This document shows, piece after piece, positions 6,486-13,401 of a stretch of 13,401 nt of DNA. A model generated the notes under the pieces. That model saw only the letters and a list, made by a program, of their open reading frames with translations. It was not told the DNA's origin and did not search any database. This stretch comes from Clostridiales bacterium. Lineage in GTDB: Bacteria; Bacillota; Clostridia; Oscillospirales; Acutalibacteraceae. The stretch spans positions 1 to 13,401 of the forward strand of contig JAHZIE010000024.1 in the NCBI GenBank assembly GCA_019419895.1. The letters run 5' to 3'. Position 1 is the first letter of the stretch; the number at the start of each line of letters is the position of its first letter. The position numbers and the translations under genes were made by a program.

Positions 6486-7173
6486 ATCTAAAATTCTTGT
6501 GGTGGAAGATGATCCCGCCATCAGCAACTTAATACGTACTACTCTGGAGACTCAGGACTACCAATTTCATACCGCTCGAACGGGTTCAGGCGCTTTGTTG
6601 GACGCCGTATCCTACAATCCTGATGTTGTCATTCTTGATCTCGGCCTCCCAGATATGGACGGTGTTGATATTATACGGAAAATCCGCGGCTGGAGCAGCA
6701 TGCCCATCATTGTAGTCAGCGCCCGCAGCGAGGATCGGGATAAGGTGGACGCATTGGATGCCGGCGCTGACGATTATCTGACAAAGCCTTTCAGCATTGA
6801 TGAGTTTCTTGCCCGTCTCCGCGTCGCTCTCCGCAGAAGCCGGACAGAAGGTATCCGCCCGGGTGAAGAAACCGTCTATGTCAACGGCGGCCTGAAAATC
6901 GACTATGCCGCCGGCTGCGTCTATATCAACGACGCGGAAATTCATCTCACCCCTATCGAGTATAAGCTTTTATGTTTGCTGGCAAAAAACACAGGCAAAG
7001 TTCTTACTCATAATTATATTCTGAAGGAGGTTTGGGGAAGCTCCCTTGCATCAGATACCCCTTCTCTGCGTGTTTTTATGGCAACCCTGAGGAAAAAAAT
7101 TGAAAAAAGTCCTTCTTCTCCTCAATATATCCAGACCCATATCGGTGTTGGCTACCGTATGATCCGGCAGTAA
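6478..7173 (+). CDS. kdpE: Response regulator KdpE
   Basis: This 231-residue OmpR/PhoB-family regulator has a receiver domain with acidic pocket E10/D11/D12, phospho-acceptor Asp54 (VILDLGLPD) and the conserved TKPF lysine. A C-terminal winged helix (from about 130) contains LTPIEYKLL and the VGYRM end. Phosphorylated by KdpD, it binds kdp promoters as a head-to-tail dimer and activates the pump genes. The start is the ATG at 6478, which overlaps the kdpD stop (ATGTATAA) and has a GAGGTGG site a few bases upstream. An earlier in-frame ATG at 6397 would add 27 residues that are just kdpD read out of frame, so it is rejected. Overlap with kdpD implies coupled translation. A perfect hairpin terminator follows the stop directly. 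Confidence 0.96.
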   Translation: MYKSKILVVEDDPAISNLIRTTLETQDYQFHTARTGSGALLDAVSYNPDVVILDLGLPDMDGVDIIRKIRGWSSMPIIVVSARSEDRDKVDALDAGADDYLTKPFSIDEFLARLRVALRRSRTEGIRPGEETVYVNGGLKIDYAAGCVYINDAEIHLTPIEYKLLCLLAKNTGKVLTHNYILKEVWGSSLASDTPSLRVFMATLRKKIEKSPSSPQYIQTHIGVGYRMIRQ

Positions 7174-7211
7174 AAAACTCCCCGTTTCTGTAGCAGAAAC
7201 GGGGAGTTTTT
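7172..7211 (+). terminator. Strong intrinsic terminator after kdpE
   Basis: A perfect 13-base-pair stem (7178-7190 with 7194-7206) has a TAG loop and is flanked by an A-run (7172-7177) and TTTTT (7207-7211). It can stop transcription from both sides and separates the kdpDE unit from the pump operon. Confidence 0.93.
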
Positions 7212-7867
7212 ATGCTTTACTTAAAAATCAAGTCCGGACTGTGAGAGAAGAAAAAGCTTTCGGAAAACATATTCAATAAGAAATAAACTGCCGTTGAATA
7301 AAACATCAACTTTCACAGCAAGTAAATCCGATCCATTACTTAGCGGCCGCACGTGAGAACTTATAATTTTTCAACAGCCTTTCACTCATAATCCACTTAA
7401 CTTGCTGTGTCAACCACTCGCTACAAGTGTTTTTTCCGATTAGCTGTTCGGCTTTTATCTTTGCCATAACCGCCATAGAAAAAACTTTTTTCGAAAAAGA
7501 TAGGAAATATGCAGAATTAGTAGAACAACCTAATCTGCCCCTGTTTAACGCGCGCTTCATTTGAGGGTATCAGAGAGCGGATAAATTTTGTGCTTTTTGC
7601 CGCGTACCGGAATTTTCCAAAACCTATGCTTAACACTGCTTCTGCCTCTCCATTCCTCCGGGCAGCAAATTGACTTTAAAGCGGCCGCCTGTTTGTTGAA
7701 GTATACACCGATACAGGATTTTTCCCTTTTCCCTTCCTATTTCTCCTTTGATATTATCTCCAAATCGCGCGAAGGGAATGATGTGACTTTAATTGTGAAA
7801 AGCAAAAAGTTTTATGCTAAACCCTTACGGGAATTATATATACCACATATACCACACCCTGCTCTTT
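7212..7867. other. Long intergenic stretch, no convincing gene
   Basis: These 656 bases between the kdpE terminator and the pump promoter hold no gene I can support. A minus-strand frame (7560 to 7336, 74 residues, containing CSEWLTQQVKWIMSE) starts with ATG but has no ribosome binding site and no recognised family; it might be a gene scrap. A perfect 10-base inverted repeat, CACAGCAAGT (7314-7323) and ACTTGCTGTG (7400-7409), flanks 76 bases. Two GCGGCCGC octamers occur (near 7343 and 7680). A plus-strand frame at 7588-7884 has no start signal and runs into the operator. Confidence 0.5.
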
Positions 7868-7885
7868 CCTTAACACAATTTTAAT
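7868..7885 (+). promoter_or_regulatory. Candidate KdpE operator upstream of the kdpF operon
   Basis: CCTTAACACAATTTTAAT differs from the kdpD-upstream copy at only two of 18 bases and keeps the TTAA half-sites 11 bases apart. The end of the box lies 42 bases before the -10, against 43 at kdpD. It covers about -72 to -55 relative to the inferred start near 7940. Confidence 0.62.
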
Positions 7886-7924
7886 CTTATCAAAAAAACG
7901 CTAAGAGCATGATCACAAAGTTCC

Positions 7925-7933
7925 TGATAAAAT
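7925..7933 (+). promoter_or_regulatory. kdp pump operon promoter (extended -10)
   Basis: TGA followed by TAAAAT (7928-7933) forms an extended -10, and the -35 position (GAGCAT) is poor. The arrangement mirrors the kdpD promoter and fits activation by KdpE. The predicted leader is about 35 bases. Confidence 0.58.
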
Positions 7934-7974
7934 GAGTGAGCAAAGAAATGATGAAGAAGGAGGAAAATAAGTTT

Positions 7975-8073
7975 ATGATGGATCTGCTTATGCTGGCCAT
8001 TCTGGCCGTCTCATTTGGCTTAGTCGGTCTGCTGATTCACTGGTGCAGAAAACAGGTGGATGCGAACGAATAA
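7975..8073 (+). CDS. 32-residue single-helix membrane peptide preceding kdpF
   Basis: The first gene of the pump operon encodes a 32-residue peptide: one hydrophobic helix (about residues 3-22) followed by a short basic/polar tail with HWCRK. AGGAGG (7958-7963) lies 11 bases before the ATG at 7975. An in-frame ATG at 7948 would place this site inside the gene, so 7975 is preferred. The next ribosome binding site begins directly on its stop codon, so it is closely coupled with kdpF. It is not KdpF, which follows as a separate 25-residue frame. From memory, the Clostridium acetobutylicum kdp cluster also has two small genes before kdpA (kdpZ, kdpY), so this may be a recurrent companion. The function is unknown; a pump-stabilising or assembly peptide is an inference. 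Confidence 0.72.
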   Translation: MMDLLMLAILAVSFGLVGLLIHWCRKQVDANE

Positions 8074-8087
8074 AGGAGGAAGTATTT

Positions 8088-8165
8088 GTGTTAATACTTG
8101 GAGGCATCGTTCTACTGGTGGGTGTTTATTTGGTTTATGCATTAGTACACCCGGAAAAATTCTAA
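8088..8165 (+). CDS. kdpF: KdpF, small subunit of the potassium pump
   Basis: The 25-residue peptide is almost all one membrane helix (LGGIVLLVGVYLVYALVHPE). Its YLVYALxxPEKF end is the hallmark of KdpF, compare the E. coli YLVYALINAEAF-like end. KdpF is a lipid-like stabiliser of the KdpFABC complex, packed against KdpA and KdpB in the cytoplasmic membrane. Translation starts at GTG (8088), eight bases after AGGAGG (8074-8079), which itself overlaps the stop of the preceding 32-residue peptide. kdpA follows 22 bases later. Confidence 0.88.
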   Translation: MLILGGIVLLVGVYLVYALVHPEKF

Positions 8166-8187
8166 ATCTTGCAGGAGGGAACTTATT

Positions 8188-9945
8188 ATGCTGCAGCTTG
8201 TTCTGACCATTATTCTCTATCTGATAATGGTCATCCCGGTTGGCATTTATGTTTATCATATAGCGGCCGGAAAACATACCTTTGCCGATCCTGTATTTGA
8301 TCGCGTTGACGGCATCATTTACAAGATAAGCGGAATAAAGCCGCAAAAAGGCATGAACTGGAAAAAGTACGCTCTGGCCCTCGTCGGGACAAACGGAGTC
8401 ATGATTCTCATCGGATATATCATCCTGAGAATTCAGAGCATTGCCTTTTTTAACCCGAATGGAATTGGGAATATGGAAGAATCCCTTTCCTTCAATACAA
8501 TCATCAGTTTTATGACCAACACCAACCTTCAGCACTATTCCGGTGAGTCCGGGCTTTCCTATTTGTCTCAAATGCTGGTCATCACTTTTATGATGTTTGT
8601 TTCAGCCGCCAGCGGTTATGCCGCCTGCATCGCTTTCATTCGCGGCCTGGCCGGTAAATCTTCCGACAATGTCGGCAATTTCTTTGTTGATCTCGTCCGT
8701 ATCACCACAAGAGTACTGCTCCCCTTTTCCATTGTCGGTGGATTGCTGCTGGTATGGCAGGGTGTTCCCCAGAATTTTAGCGGGAATATCATTCTCGACA
8801 CAATTGAAGGAACCAAACAGGTTATCGCAATGGGTCCCGTGGCAGCGTTGGAAATCATCAAACACCTTGGTACAAACGGCGGCGGTTTCCTGGGCGCGAA
8901 CTCTACCACCCCCATTGAAAACCCCACCATTATTTCCAATCTGATTGAACTGTATTCCATGATGCTCCTACCTGGTGCCTGTGTCATTACCTTTGGCAAA
9001 ATGGTACGGGATCGCAAGCGCGATATGGCAAAAGAATCCGGAGAGCTTCAGGCGAAGAAACCCCGCCGCAGCTTTACCGCTTGGATGTATGGCCGTGAAG
9101 GCCGCAGCATCTTTGCTGCGATGGGCATTATCTTCCTCATCGGACTTGGTGTCTGTTTCTGGGCTGAAACCCAAGGAAATCCTGCTCTTGAAGAGGTTGG
9201 TTTGAGTCAGTCTATGGGAAGCATGGAAGGAAAGGAAGTCCGCTTTGGCATTGCCCAATCCGCCATGTTTACCACTACCACCACCTCATTTACAACAGGT
9301 ACTGTCAATAACATGCATGATACCCTTACTCCTCTTGGCGGTATGATTCCCCTGCTTCATATGATGCTGAACGTTGTCTTCGGAGGCAAGGGCGTCGGAT
9401 TGATGAATATGATTATGTACGCAATTCTGGCAGTGTTTATCTGCGGCCTGATGATTGGACGCACACCGGAATACCTAGGGAAAAAGATTGAAGGACGGGA
9501 AATGAAGCTCACAGCCCTCTGCATTATCATCCATCCCTTCCTGATTCTTGCCTTCTCCGCTATAGCGGTCAGTGTGCAGGCCGGTCTGGATGGCATTACC
9601 AACCCAGGTTTTCATGGACTATCACAGGTTTTGTATGAATATTCATCCTCAGCGGCCAACAATGGATCCGGTTTTGAAGGTTTGGCGGACAACTCTGTTT
9701 TCTGGAATATTACCGCCGGACTCGCTATGTTCTTCGGCCGTTATCTATCCATCGTCATTCAGCTGGCAATTGCCGGTTCTTTGATGAAGAAGCGTTTTGT
9801 CAGCGAATCCGTCGGTACCTTACATACCGATACCGCCTCCTTTGCGATTATTCTCGTTGTCGTTGTATATATCTTCGCGGCGCTGACCTTCTTCCCTGCA
9901 TTGGCGCTTGGACCGATTGCAGAACATCTCACCCTCTGGGCGTAA
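8188..9945 (+). CDS. kdpA: Potassium-transporting ATPase potassium-binding subunit KdpA
   Basis: The 585-residue polytopic membrane protein is the channel-like, potassium-selective subunit of KdpFABC. It belongs to the superfamily of potassium transporters with four pseudo-repeats. The selectivity-filter loops are visible in order: TNTNLQHYSGE (110-120), GTNGGG (228-233), TTTTTSFTTGTVNNMHD (362-378) and SSAANNGSGFEGL (487-499). Length is close to the E. coli protein (557), with modest extra loops. AGGAGGG lies about 8 bases before the ATG. The stop codon TAA provides the first base of the kdpB ribosome binding site, so the two are tightly coupled. All filter motifs look intact. Confidence 0.97.
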   Translation: MLQLVLTIILYLIMVIPVGIYVYHIAAGKHTFADPVFDRVDGIIYKISGIKPQKGMNWKKYALALVGTNGVMILIGYIILRIQSIAFFNPNGIGNMEESLSFNTIISFMTNTNLQHYSGESGLSYLSQMLVITFMMFVSAASGYAACIAFIRGLAGKSSDNVGNFFVDLVRITTRVLLPFSIVGGLLLVWQGVPQNFSGNIILDTIEGTKQVIAMGPVAALEIIKHLGTNGGGFLGANSTTPIENPTIISNLIELYSMMLLPGACVITFGKMVRDRKRDMAKESGELQAKKPRRSFTAWMYGREGRSIFAAMGIIFLIGLGVCFWAETQGNPALEEVGLSQSMGSMEGKEVRFGIAQSAMFTTTTTSFTTGTVNNMHDTLTPLGGMIPLLHMMLNVVFGGKGVGLMNMIMYAILAVFICGLMIGRTPEYLGKKIEGREMKLTALCIIIHPFLILAFSAIAVSVQAGLDGITNPGFHGLSQVLYEYSSSAANNGSGFEGLADNSVFWNITAGLAMFFGRYLSIVIQLAIAGSLMKKRFVSESVGTLHTDTASFAIILVVVVYIFAALTFFPALALGPIAEHLTLWA

Positions 9946-9958
9946 GGAGGAACCTTTC

Positions 9959-12019
9959 ATGAGTAAAAAACGTAATCAAAAATTGATAACGCCTGAAATT
10001 TTTCGTCAGGCAGTCATCGGTTCTTTTGTCAAACTGAATCCCAGGTATATGATGAAAAATCCCGTAATGTTTGTGGTTGAGATTGGTTTCGTCATTACCT
10101 TAATCCTTTCCTTTTTCCCCGGCTTGTTTGGCGATATTGCTGAACCCGGTGTTAATTTGAGACTCTACGATATTATTGTTTCAATTATTCTCTTTATTAC
10201 CGTGTTGTTTGCAAACTTTGCTGAATCTGTGGCAGAGGGACGCGGTAAGGCGCAGGCGGCAAGCCTGAAGAAAACCCAGAAGGATACCAAGGCCCGCCTG
10301 TTGACGGAGGACGGCACTGAAAAGACTGTTCTTTCCAGCGAACTGAGAAAAGGCGATGTTGTTATGGTAAAGGCCGGAGAAGTTATTCCTGGTGACGGAG
10401 AGGTCATTGAAGGTATTGCCTCTGTTGATGAATCCGCCATCACCGGCGAATCCGCCCCTGTTGTTAGGGAATCAGGCGGAGATTTCTGTTCCGTCACTGG
10501 CGGTACCACTATTGTTTCCGACTGGTTAAAAATCCGTATCACTTCTGAACCAGGCAACAGCTTCCTGGATCGCATGATCGCTCTGGTAGAAGGAGCTCAC
10601 CGCAAAAAGACCCCCAATGAAATCGCGTTGAATACCCTGCTGGTTTCCCTGACCATTATCTTTTTGATTGTCATTGTCACCCTTTATCCCATCGGCAAGT
10701 ACTCTGGCGTTGTCCTTCAGACCTCTACCCTGATCGCTTTGGCCGTGTGCCTCATTCCTACTACTATCGGTGGTCTTTTGTCCGCAATTGGCATTGCCGG
10801 TATGGATCGCGTCACCCGCTTTAACGTCATCGCAATGTCGGGTAAAGCTGTGGAAGCTTGCGGCGACGTTGACACCATGATTCTTGATAAAACAGGCACC
10901 ATCACATACGGAAACCGCCTTGCAGCCGACTTTTTCCCCGTTGGAGGCGCCAACCGCAGTGATTTGATTCGTTGCGCGGCTCTTACCAGCCTGCATGATG
11001 AAACTCCTGAAGGAAAATCCACTTTGGAGCTGGCACGCCGTTTGGGGGACAACAGCACAGAGATACAGGGTTCCAATTTTATTGAATTCACTGCGCAAAC
11101 CCGTATGAGCGGTGTGGATCTGCCCAATGGAAACAAGATTCGTAAAGGCGCCGCTGACGCAATTGAAAAATATGTGCAGGAAATGGGCGGAAAAATCCCT
11201 GCGGATTTGCACGAACAGGTCAATAGGATTTCCAGCCTGGGAGGCACTCCCCTGACAGTTTGTGAAAACGATCATATCTTAGGCGTTATTTATTTGAAGG
11301 ATACTGTAAAGCCTGGTATGGTAGAACGTTTTGAACGTCTGCGCGCGATTGGAATCAAAACCATTATGTGTACCGGAGACAATCCCCTGACGGCGGCAAC
11401 CATCGCGAAAGAGGCCGGCGTGGACGGCTTCATTGCAGAATGCAAACCAGAGGACAAAATCAGCGTAATAAAAAAAGAACAGTCCGAGGGAAAAATCGTC
11501 GCCATGACCGGTGACGGAACTAATGACGCTCCCGCTCTTGCTCAAGCAAATGTCGGTCTTGCCATGAACAGCGGTACTACCGCTGCCAAAGAAGCTGCCA
11601 ATATGGTCGATCTTGATTCCGATCCGACAAAGATCCTTGAAGTGGTTGAAATCGGCAAGCAGCTTCTCATTACCCGCGGCAGCCTGACCACCTTCTCTAT
11701 CGCAAATGATATCGCCAAATATTTTGCTATTATTCCCGCAATGTTTATGGGGATTATCCCTCAGCTGGGCGTGCTGAATATTATGAATCTCGCCTCCCCT
11801 TACAGCGCGATTCTTTCCGCCTTGATATTTAACGCCATTATCATCCCCTGTCTGATTCCTCTTGCTATGAAGGGCGTCAAATACCGTCCCATGTCATCCG
11901 GAAAAATTTTGGGCCGAAATATGCTGATTTATGGTATCGGAGGTATTATCGCCCCCTTTATCGGTATTAAAATCATTGATCTTATCATCCATCCATTGCT
12001 TACTCTCATTGGTCTATAA
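9959..12019 (+). CDS. kdpB: Potassium-transporting ATPase ATP-binding subunit KdpB
   Basis: This 686-residue P-type ATPase (type IA) hydrolyses ATP to drive potassium through KdpA. Catalytic motifs: actuator-domain TGES (162-165), phosphorylated Asp310 in DKTGT, and hinge GDGTNDAP with Asp519 and Asp523, close to E. coli numbering (Asp307, Asp518/522). The nucleotide-binding domain and the membrane helices are complete. The start is the ATG at 9959, eight bases after AGGAGG (9945-9950). An in-frame upstream ATG at 9908 lies inside kdpA and before that site, so it is not used. kdpC follows 14 bases after the stop. The Ser162 phosphorylation site known in E. coli KdpB corresponds to the serine in its TGES, which is conserved here as Ser165. 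Confidence 0.97.
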   Translation: MSKKRNQKLITPEIFRQAVIGSFVKLNPRYMMKNPVMFVVEIGFVITLILSFFPGLFGDIAEPGVNLRLYDIIVSIILFITVLFANFAESVAEGRGKAQAASLKKTQKDTKARLLTEDGTEKTVLSSELRKGDVVMVKAGEVIPGDGEVIEGIASVDESAITGESAPVVRESGGDFCSVTGGTTIVSDWLKIRITSEPGNSFLDRMIALVEGAHRKKTPNEIALNTLLVSLTIIFLIVIVTLYPIGKYSGVVLQTSTLIALAVCLIPTTIGGLLSAIGIAGMDRVTRFNVIAMSGKAVEACGDVDTMILDKTGTITYGNRLAADFFPVGGANRSDLIRCAALTSLHDETPEGKSTLELARRLGDNSTEIQGSNFIEFTAQTRMSGVDLPNGNKIRKGAADAIEKYVQEMGGKIPADLHEQVNRISSLGGTPLTVCENDHILGVIYLKDTVKPGMVERFERLRAIGIKTIMCTGDNPLTAATIAKEAGVDGFIAECKPEDKISVIKKEQSEGKIVAMTGDGTNDAPALAQANVGLAMNSGTTAAKEAANMVDLDSDPTKILEVVEIGKQLLITRGSLTTFSIANDIAKYFAIIPAMFMGIIPQLGVLNIMNLASPYSAILSALIFNAIIIPCLIPLAMKGVKYRPMSSGKILGRNMLIYGIGGIIAPFIGIKIIDLIIHPLLTLIGL

Positions 12020-12033
12020 AGGAGGAATTTAGA

Positions 12034-12702
12034 ATGAAAAATTCTGTAAAAACCGCTCTGCACGGCACCCGTCAGGCTGTTTTGGTCACAGTAGTTTTGT
12101 TGTTGATCTGCGGCTTTTTGTTCCCGCTTCTCTTAACCGGTCTTTCTTCTCTGATTTTCCCCAGTCAGGCAAACGGCAGTCTGATCAGCATTAACGGAAA
12201 TGTGGTCGGTGCCAAAAATGTTGGACAGGAATTCACCCAGGATTATTATATGTGGAGCCGGCCGTCCGCTTATCATTATAATACCTATACCGAGGATGAA
12301 GAGGGAAATCAGTTCTATAATGACGGTACTGAATTCCCCGGTATCGGCTCCGGTTCCAATAACTACGCTCCTTCCAATCCAGATTTGGCGGAACGGGTTG
12401 AAGCTGATATTGAAATCTTCCTTGAGAAAAATCCTGATGTCAAGCGGGAGGATATTCCCACTGATCTGCTGACCGCATCTGGATCGGGTCTGGATCCCCA
12501 CATTTCCCCTGCCTCTGCTGAGATTCAAATTCCCAGAATTTCAGAGGCTTCCGGACTGACTGAGGATCAGATTCGTGAAATCATATCCCGCCATACTTCC
12601 GGTAAAGTACTTGGCATTTTTGGTGAGGATACTGTCAATGTTCTGGAGGTCAACATTGAAATTGCTCAGGCAATGGGGCTGATGCCCTCCAGTGAGGAAT
12701 AG
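12034..12702 (+). CDS. kdpC: Potassium-transporting ATPase subunit KdpC
   Basis: The 222-residue subunit has one N-terminal membrane helix (about 14-40) and an extracytoplasmic domain. It assembles with KdpA and KdpB and is thought to raise potassium affinity or stabilise the complex. Family hallmarks are FPSQANGSL, YMWSRPSA, NNYAPSNPDL and the near-invariant SGSGLDPHISPASAEIQIPR. It is longer than E. coli KdpC (190). The extra residues lie mainly in an acidic insert between the RPSA and SNP motifs (YTEDEEGNQFYNDGTEFPG) and in the following linker, as is common in Gram-positive members. AAGGAGG lies about eight bases before the ATG. It is in the same operon as kdpB. Confidence 0.96.
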   Translation: MKNSVKTALHGTRQAVLVTVVLLLICGFLFPLLLTGLSSLIFPSQANGSLISINGNVVGAKNVGQEFTQDYYMWSRPSAYHYNTYTEDEEGNQFYNDGTEFPGIGSGSNNYAPSNPDLAERVEADIEIFLEKNPDVKREDIPTDLLTASGSGLDPHISPASAEIQIPRISEASGLTEDQIREIISRHTSGKVLGIFGEDTVNVLEVNIEIAQAMGLMPSSEE

Positions 12703-12727
12703 CAAGATTAATTTGAGGTGATGATCC

Positions 12728-13401
12728 ATGCTGCATCCATACCGCGAGGCTGCCAAAACACAAATTTCCTTACCGGCTTTTCCATTGCAGGAGGCACCCG
12801 GACGGACATTTTTCTCCATGCTGTGTGATATCAATCATTGGTTGGCGGAATCTCCCTGTGTGTATGGCTCCGCACATGGCACCTCGCTTTATATTTTGTA
12901 TAAAAACGTCGCTTATCTCATCGATGATTTTTGGGAGGCTTTTTCCCTTCCCATGGCCGCTGTTGGACATACTTGGCCTGTTTGTGTATTTGGGACAGCA
13001 CAAAACCAAGAAACCGTTCAGTTATCTGCTGAAGCGGTTGAAAAACAAATCCAGCTGATTCAAAGGAGTATTTCCGGTCAAAAAAATGATGAGCTTGAAA
13101 GCCTGTGCATTCAGGTTGATTTGAGAGAGATTCCTACCAAAGAAATTTTTCTACGTTTTCTGGACGCTGTAGACTGGCAGTCCAATATTGCCCCAATGGA
13201 TTGGAAAGATAGTGGTTTTCTCCGAAGTCAGGAATTAATTGCAGCCAACGCCAGAGGTCTTTTCTGCTATGCCGGCCTGGAACTTTCCCCCAGCTCTGAC
13301 AGCTGCCTTTCTTCCCTGCGTTTTTCCCAGAAAATCGCTTTGTGGAATTCTTTTTTACAGGATGGCTTTGAGCCCATTGAATTTGAATGGCTGGCTGGTG
13401 A
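12728..13401 (+). CDS. Unrecognised protein downstream of kdpC (3' end outside window)
   Basis: A frame open from the ATG at 12728 to the window edge gives 224 residues. GAGGTG (12715-12720) lies seven bases upstream, and the gene starts 25 bases after the kdpC stop with no terminator between, so it is likely the last gene of the pump operon. The protein looks soluble: no signal peptide and no clear membrane helix. It is rich in Trp and Cys, with segments such as FFSMLCDINHWLAESPCVYG and VAYLIDDFWEAFSLPM. I do not recognise the family. From memory, the Clostridium acetobutylicum kdp cluster has an unknown gene (kdpX) after kdpC; correspondence is only positional. Protein-like codon use across the whole frame makes it a convincing gene. 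Confidence 0.78.
   Translation, partial: MLHPYREAAKTQISLPAFPLQEAPGRTFFSMLCDINHWLAESPCVYGSAHGTSLYILYKNVAYLIDDFWEAFSLPMAAVGHTWPVCVFGTAQNQETVQLSAEAVEKQIQLIQRSISGQKNDELESLCIQVDLREIPTKEIFLRFLDAVDWQSNIAPMDWKDSGFLRSQELIAANARGLFCYAGLELSPSSDSCLSSLRFSQKIALWNSFLQDGFEPIEFEWLAG

Noticed and set aside
7588..7884. 98-residue plus-strand frame before the pump operon
   Set aside because: It has no ribosome binding site and no family, and it ends across the putative operator, so it is probably open by chance.
7868..7974. Cyclic-di-AMP (ydaO-type) or potassium riboswitch leader for the pump operon
   Set aside because: The predicted leader is only about 35 bases, and the upstream sequence shows no riboswitch-like stems.
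9908..9958. Longer KdpB start at 9908
   Set aside because: It lies inside kdpA, and the AGGAGG at 9945-9950 clearly serves the ATG at 9959.
10526..11275. 249-residue minus-strand frame opposite kdpB
   Set aside because: It is antisense to conserved KdpB catalytic motifs and has no family resemblance or start signal.
1..13401. tRNA or rRNA genes, CRISPR arrays, attachment sites or prophage genes
   Set aside because: No cloverleaf-like sequence, no regularly spaced repeats and no integrase or phage structural motifs were seen on either strand.

Overview
The window comes from a spore-forming, low-to-mid GC member of the Firmicutes, most likely Clostridia. This is judged from strong AGGAGG ribosome binding sites, a SpoIVFA/SpoIVFB-like pair behind a sigma-E-like promoter, and the layout of the potassium genes. 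The genus cannot be fixed from sequence alone.

Layout. (1) Bases 1-494 hold the 3' half of a UDP-glucose 4-epimerase gene (galE). (2) Bases 495-1673 are a decayed stretch without an intact gene. It holds a possible structured RNA or terminator, an internal piece of tyrosyl-tRNA synthetase (tyrS), a frameshifted piece of an IS200/IS605-type transposase on the minus strand, and a broken unknown ORF. (3) Bases 1674-3188, minus strand, are a two-gene operon with its own promoter and terminator. It encodes an M23/SpoIVFA-like membrane protein and an M50/SpoIVFB-like intramembrane protease with a 14-base overlap. (4) Bases 3226-3589, minus strand, hold a separately terminated gene for an 84-residue membrane protein. 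(5) Bases 3677-7211, plus strand, hold kdpD-kdpE, the potassium-responsive sensor kinase and response regulator, overlapping by 8 bases and ending at a strong hairpin terminator. (6) Bases 7212-7867 hold no convincing gene. (7) Bases 7868 to the end, plus strand, hold a second operon: a 32-residue membrane peptide, kdpF, kdpA, kdpB, kdpC, and an unrecognised gene that runs off the window.

How the parts work together. KdpFABC is the high-affinity ATP-driven potassium uptake pump, and KdpDE switches it on when potassium is limiting. Here the regulators lie upstream in their own transcription unit. The kdpD and kdpF promoter regions share an 18-base element (16 of 18 identical), built from TTAA half-sites 11 bases apart. 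In both it lies 42-43 bases before an extended -10 box. This is the best candidate for the KdpE operator and implies autoregulation of kdpDE together with control of the pump. KdpD also carries an SxS-X20-FTAxF motif in its USP domain. That nearly matches the cyclic-di-AMP-binding motif described for Staphylococcus aureus KdpD, so a second input signal is plausible.

The least explained parts are the gene after kdpC, the 32-residue peptide before kdpF, and the mosaic of gene scraps after galE.
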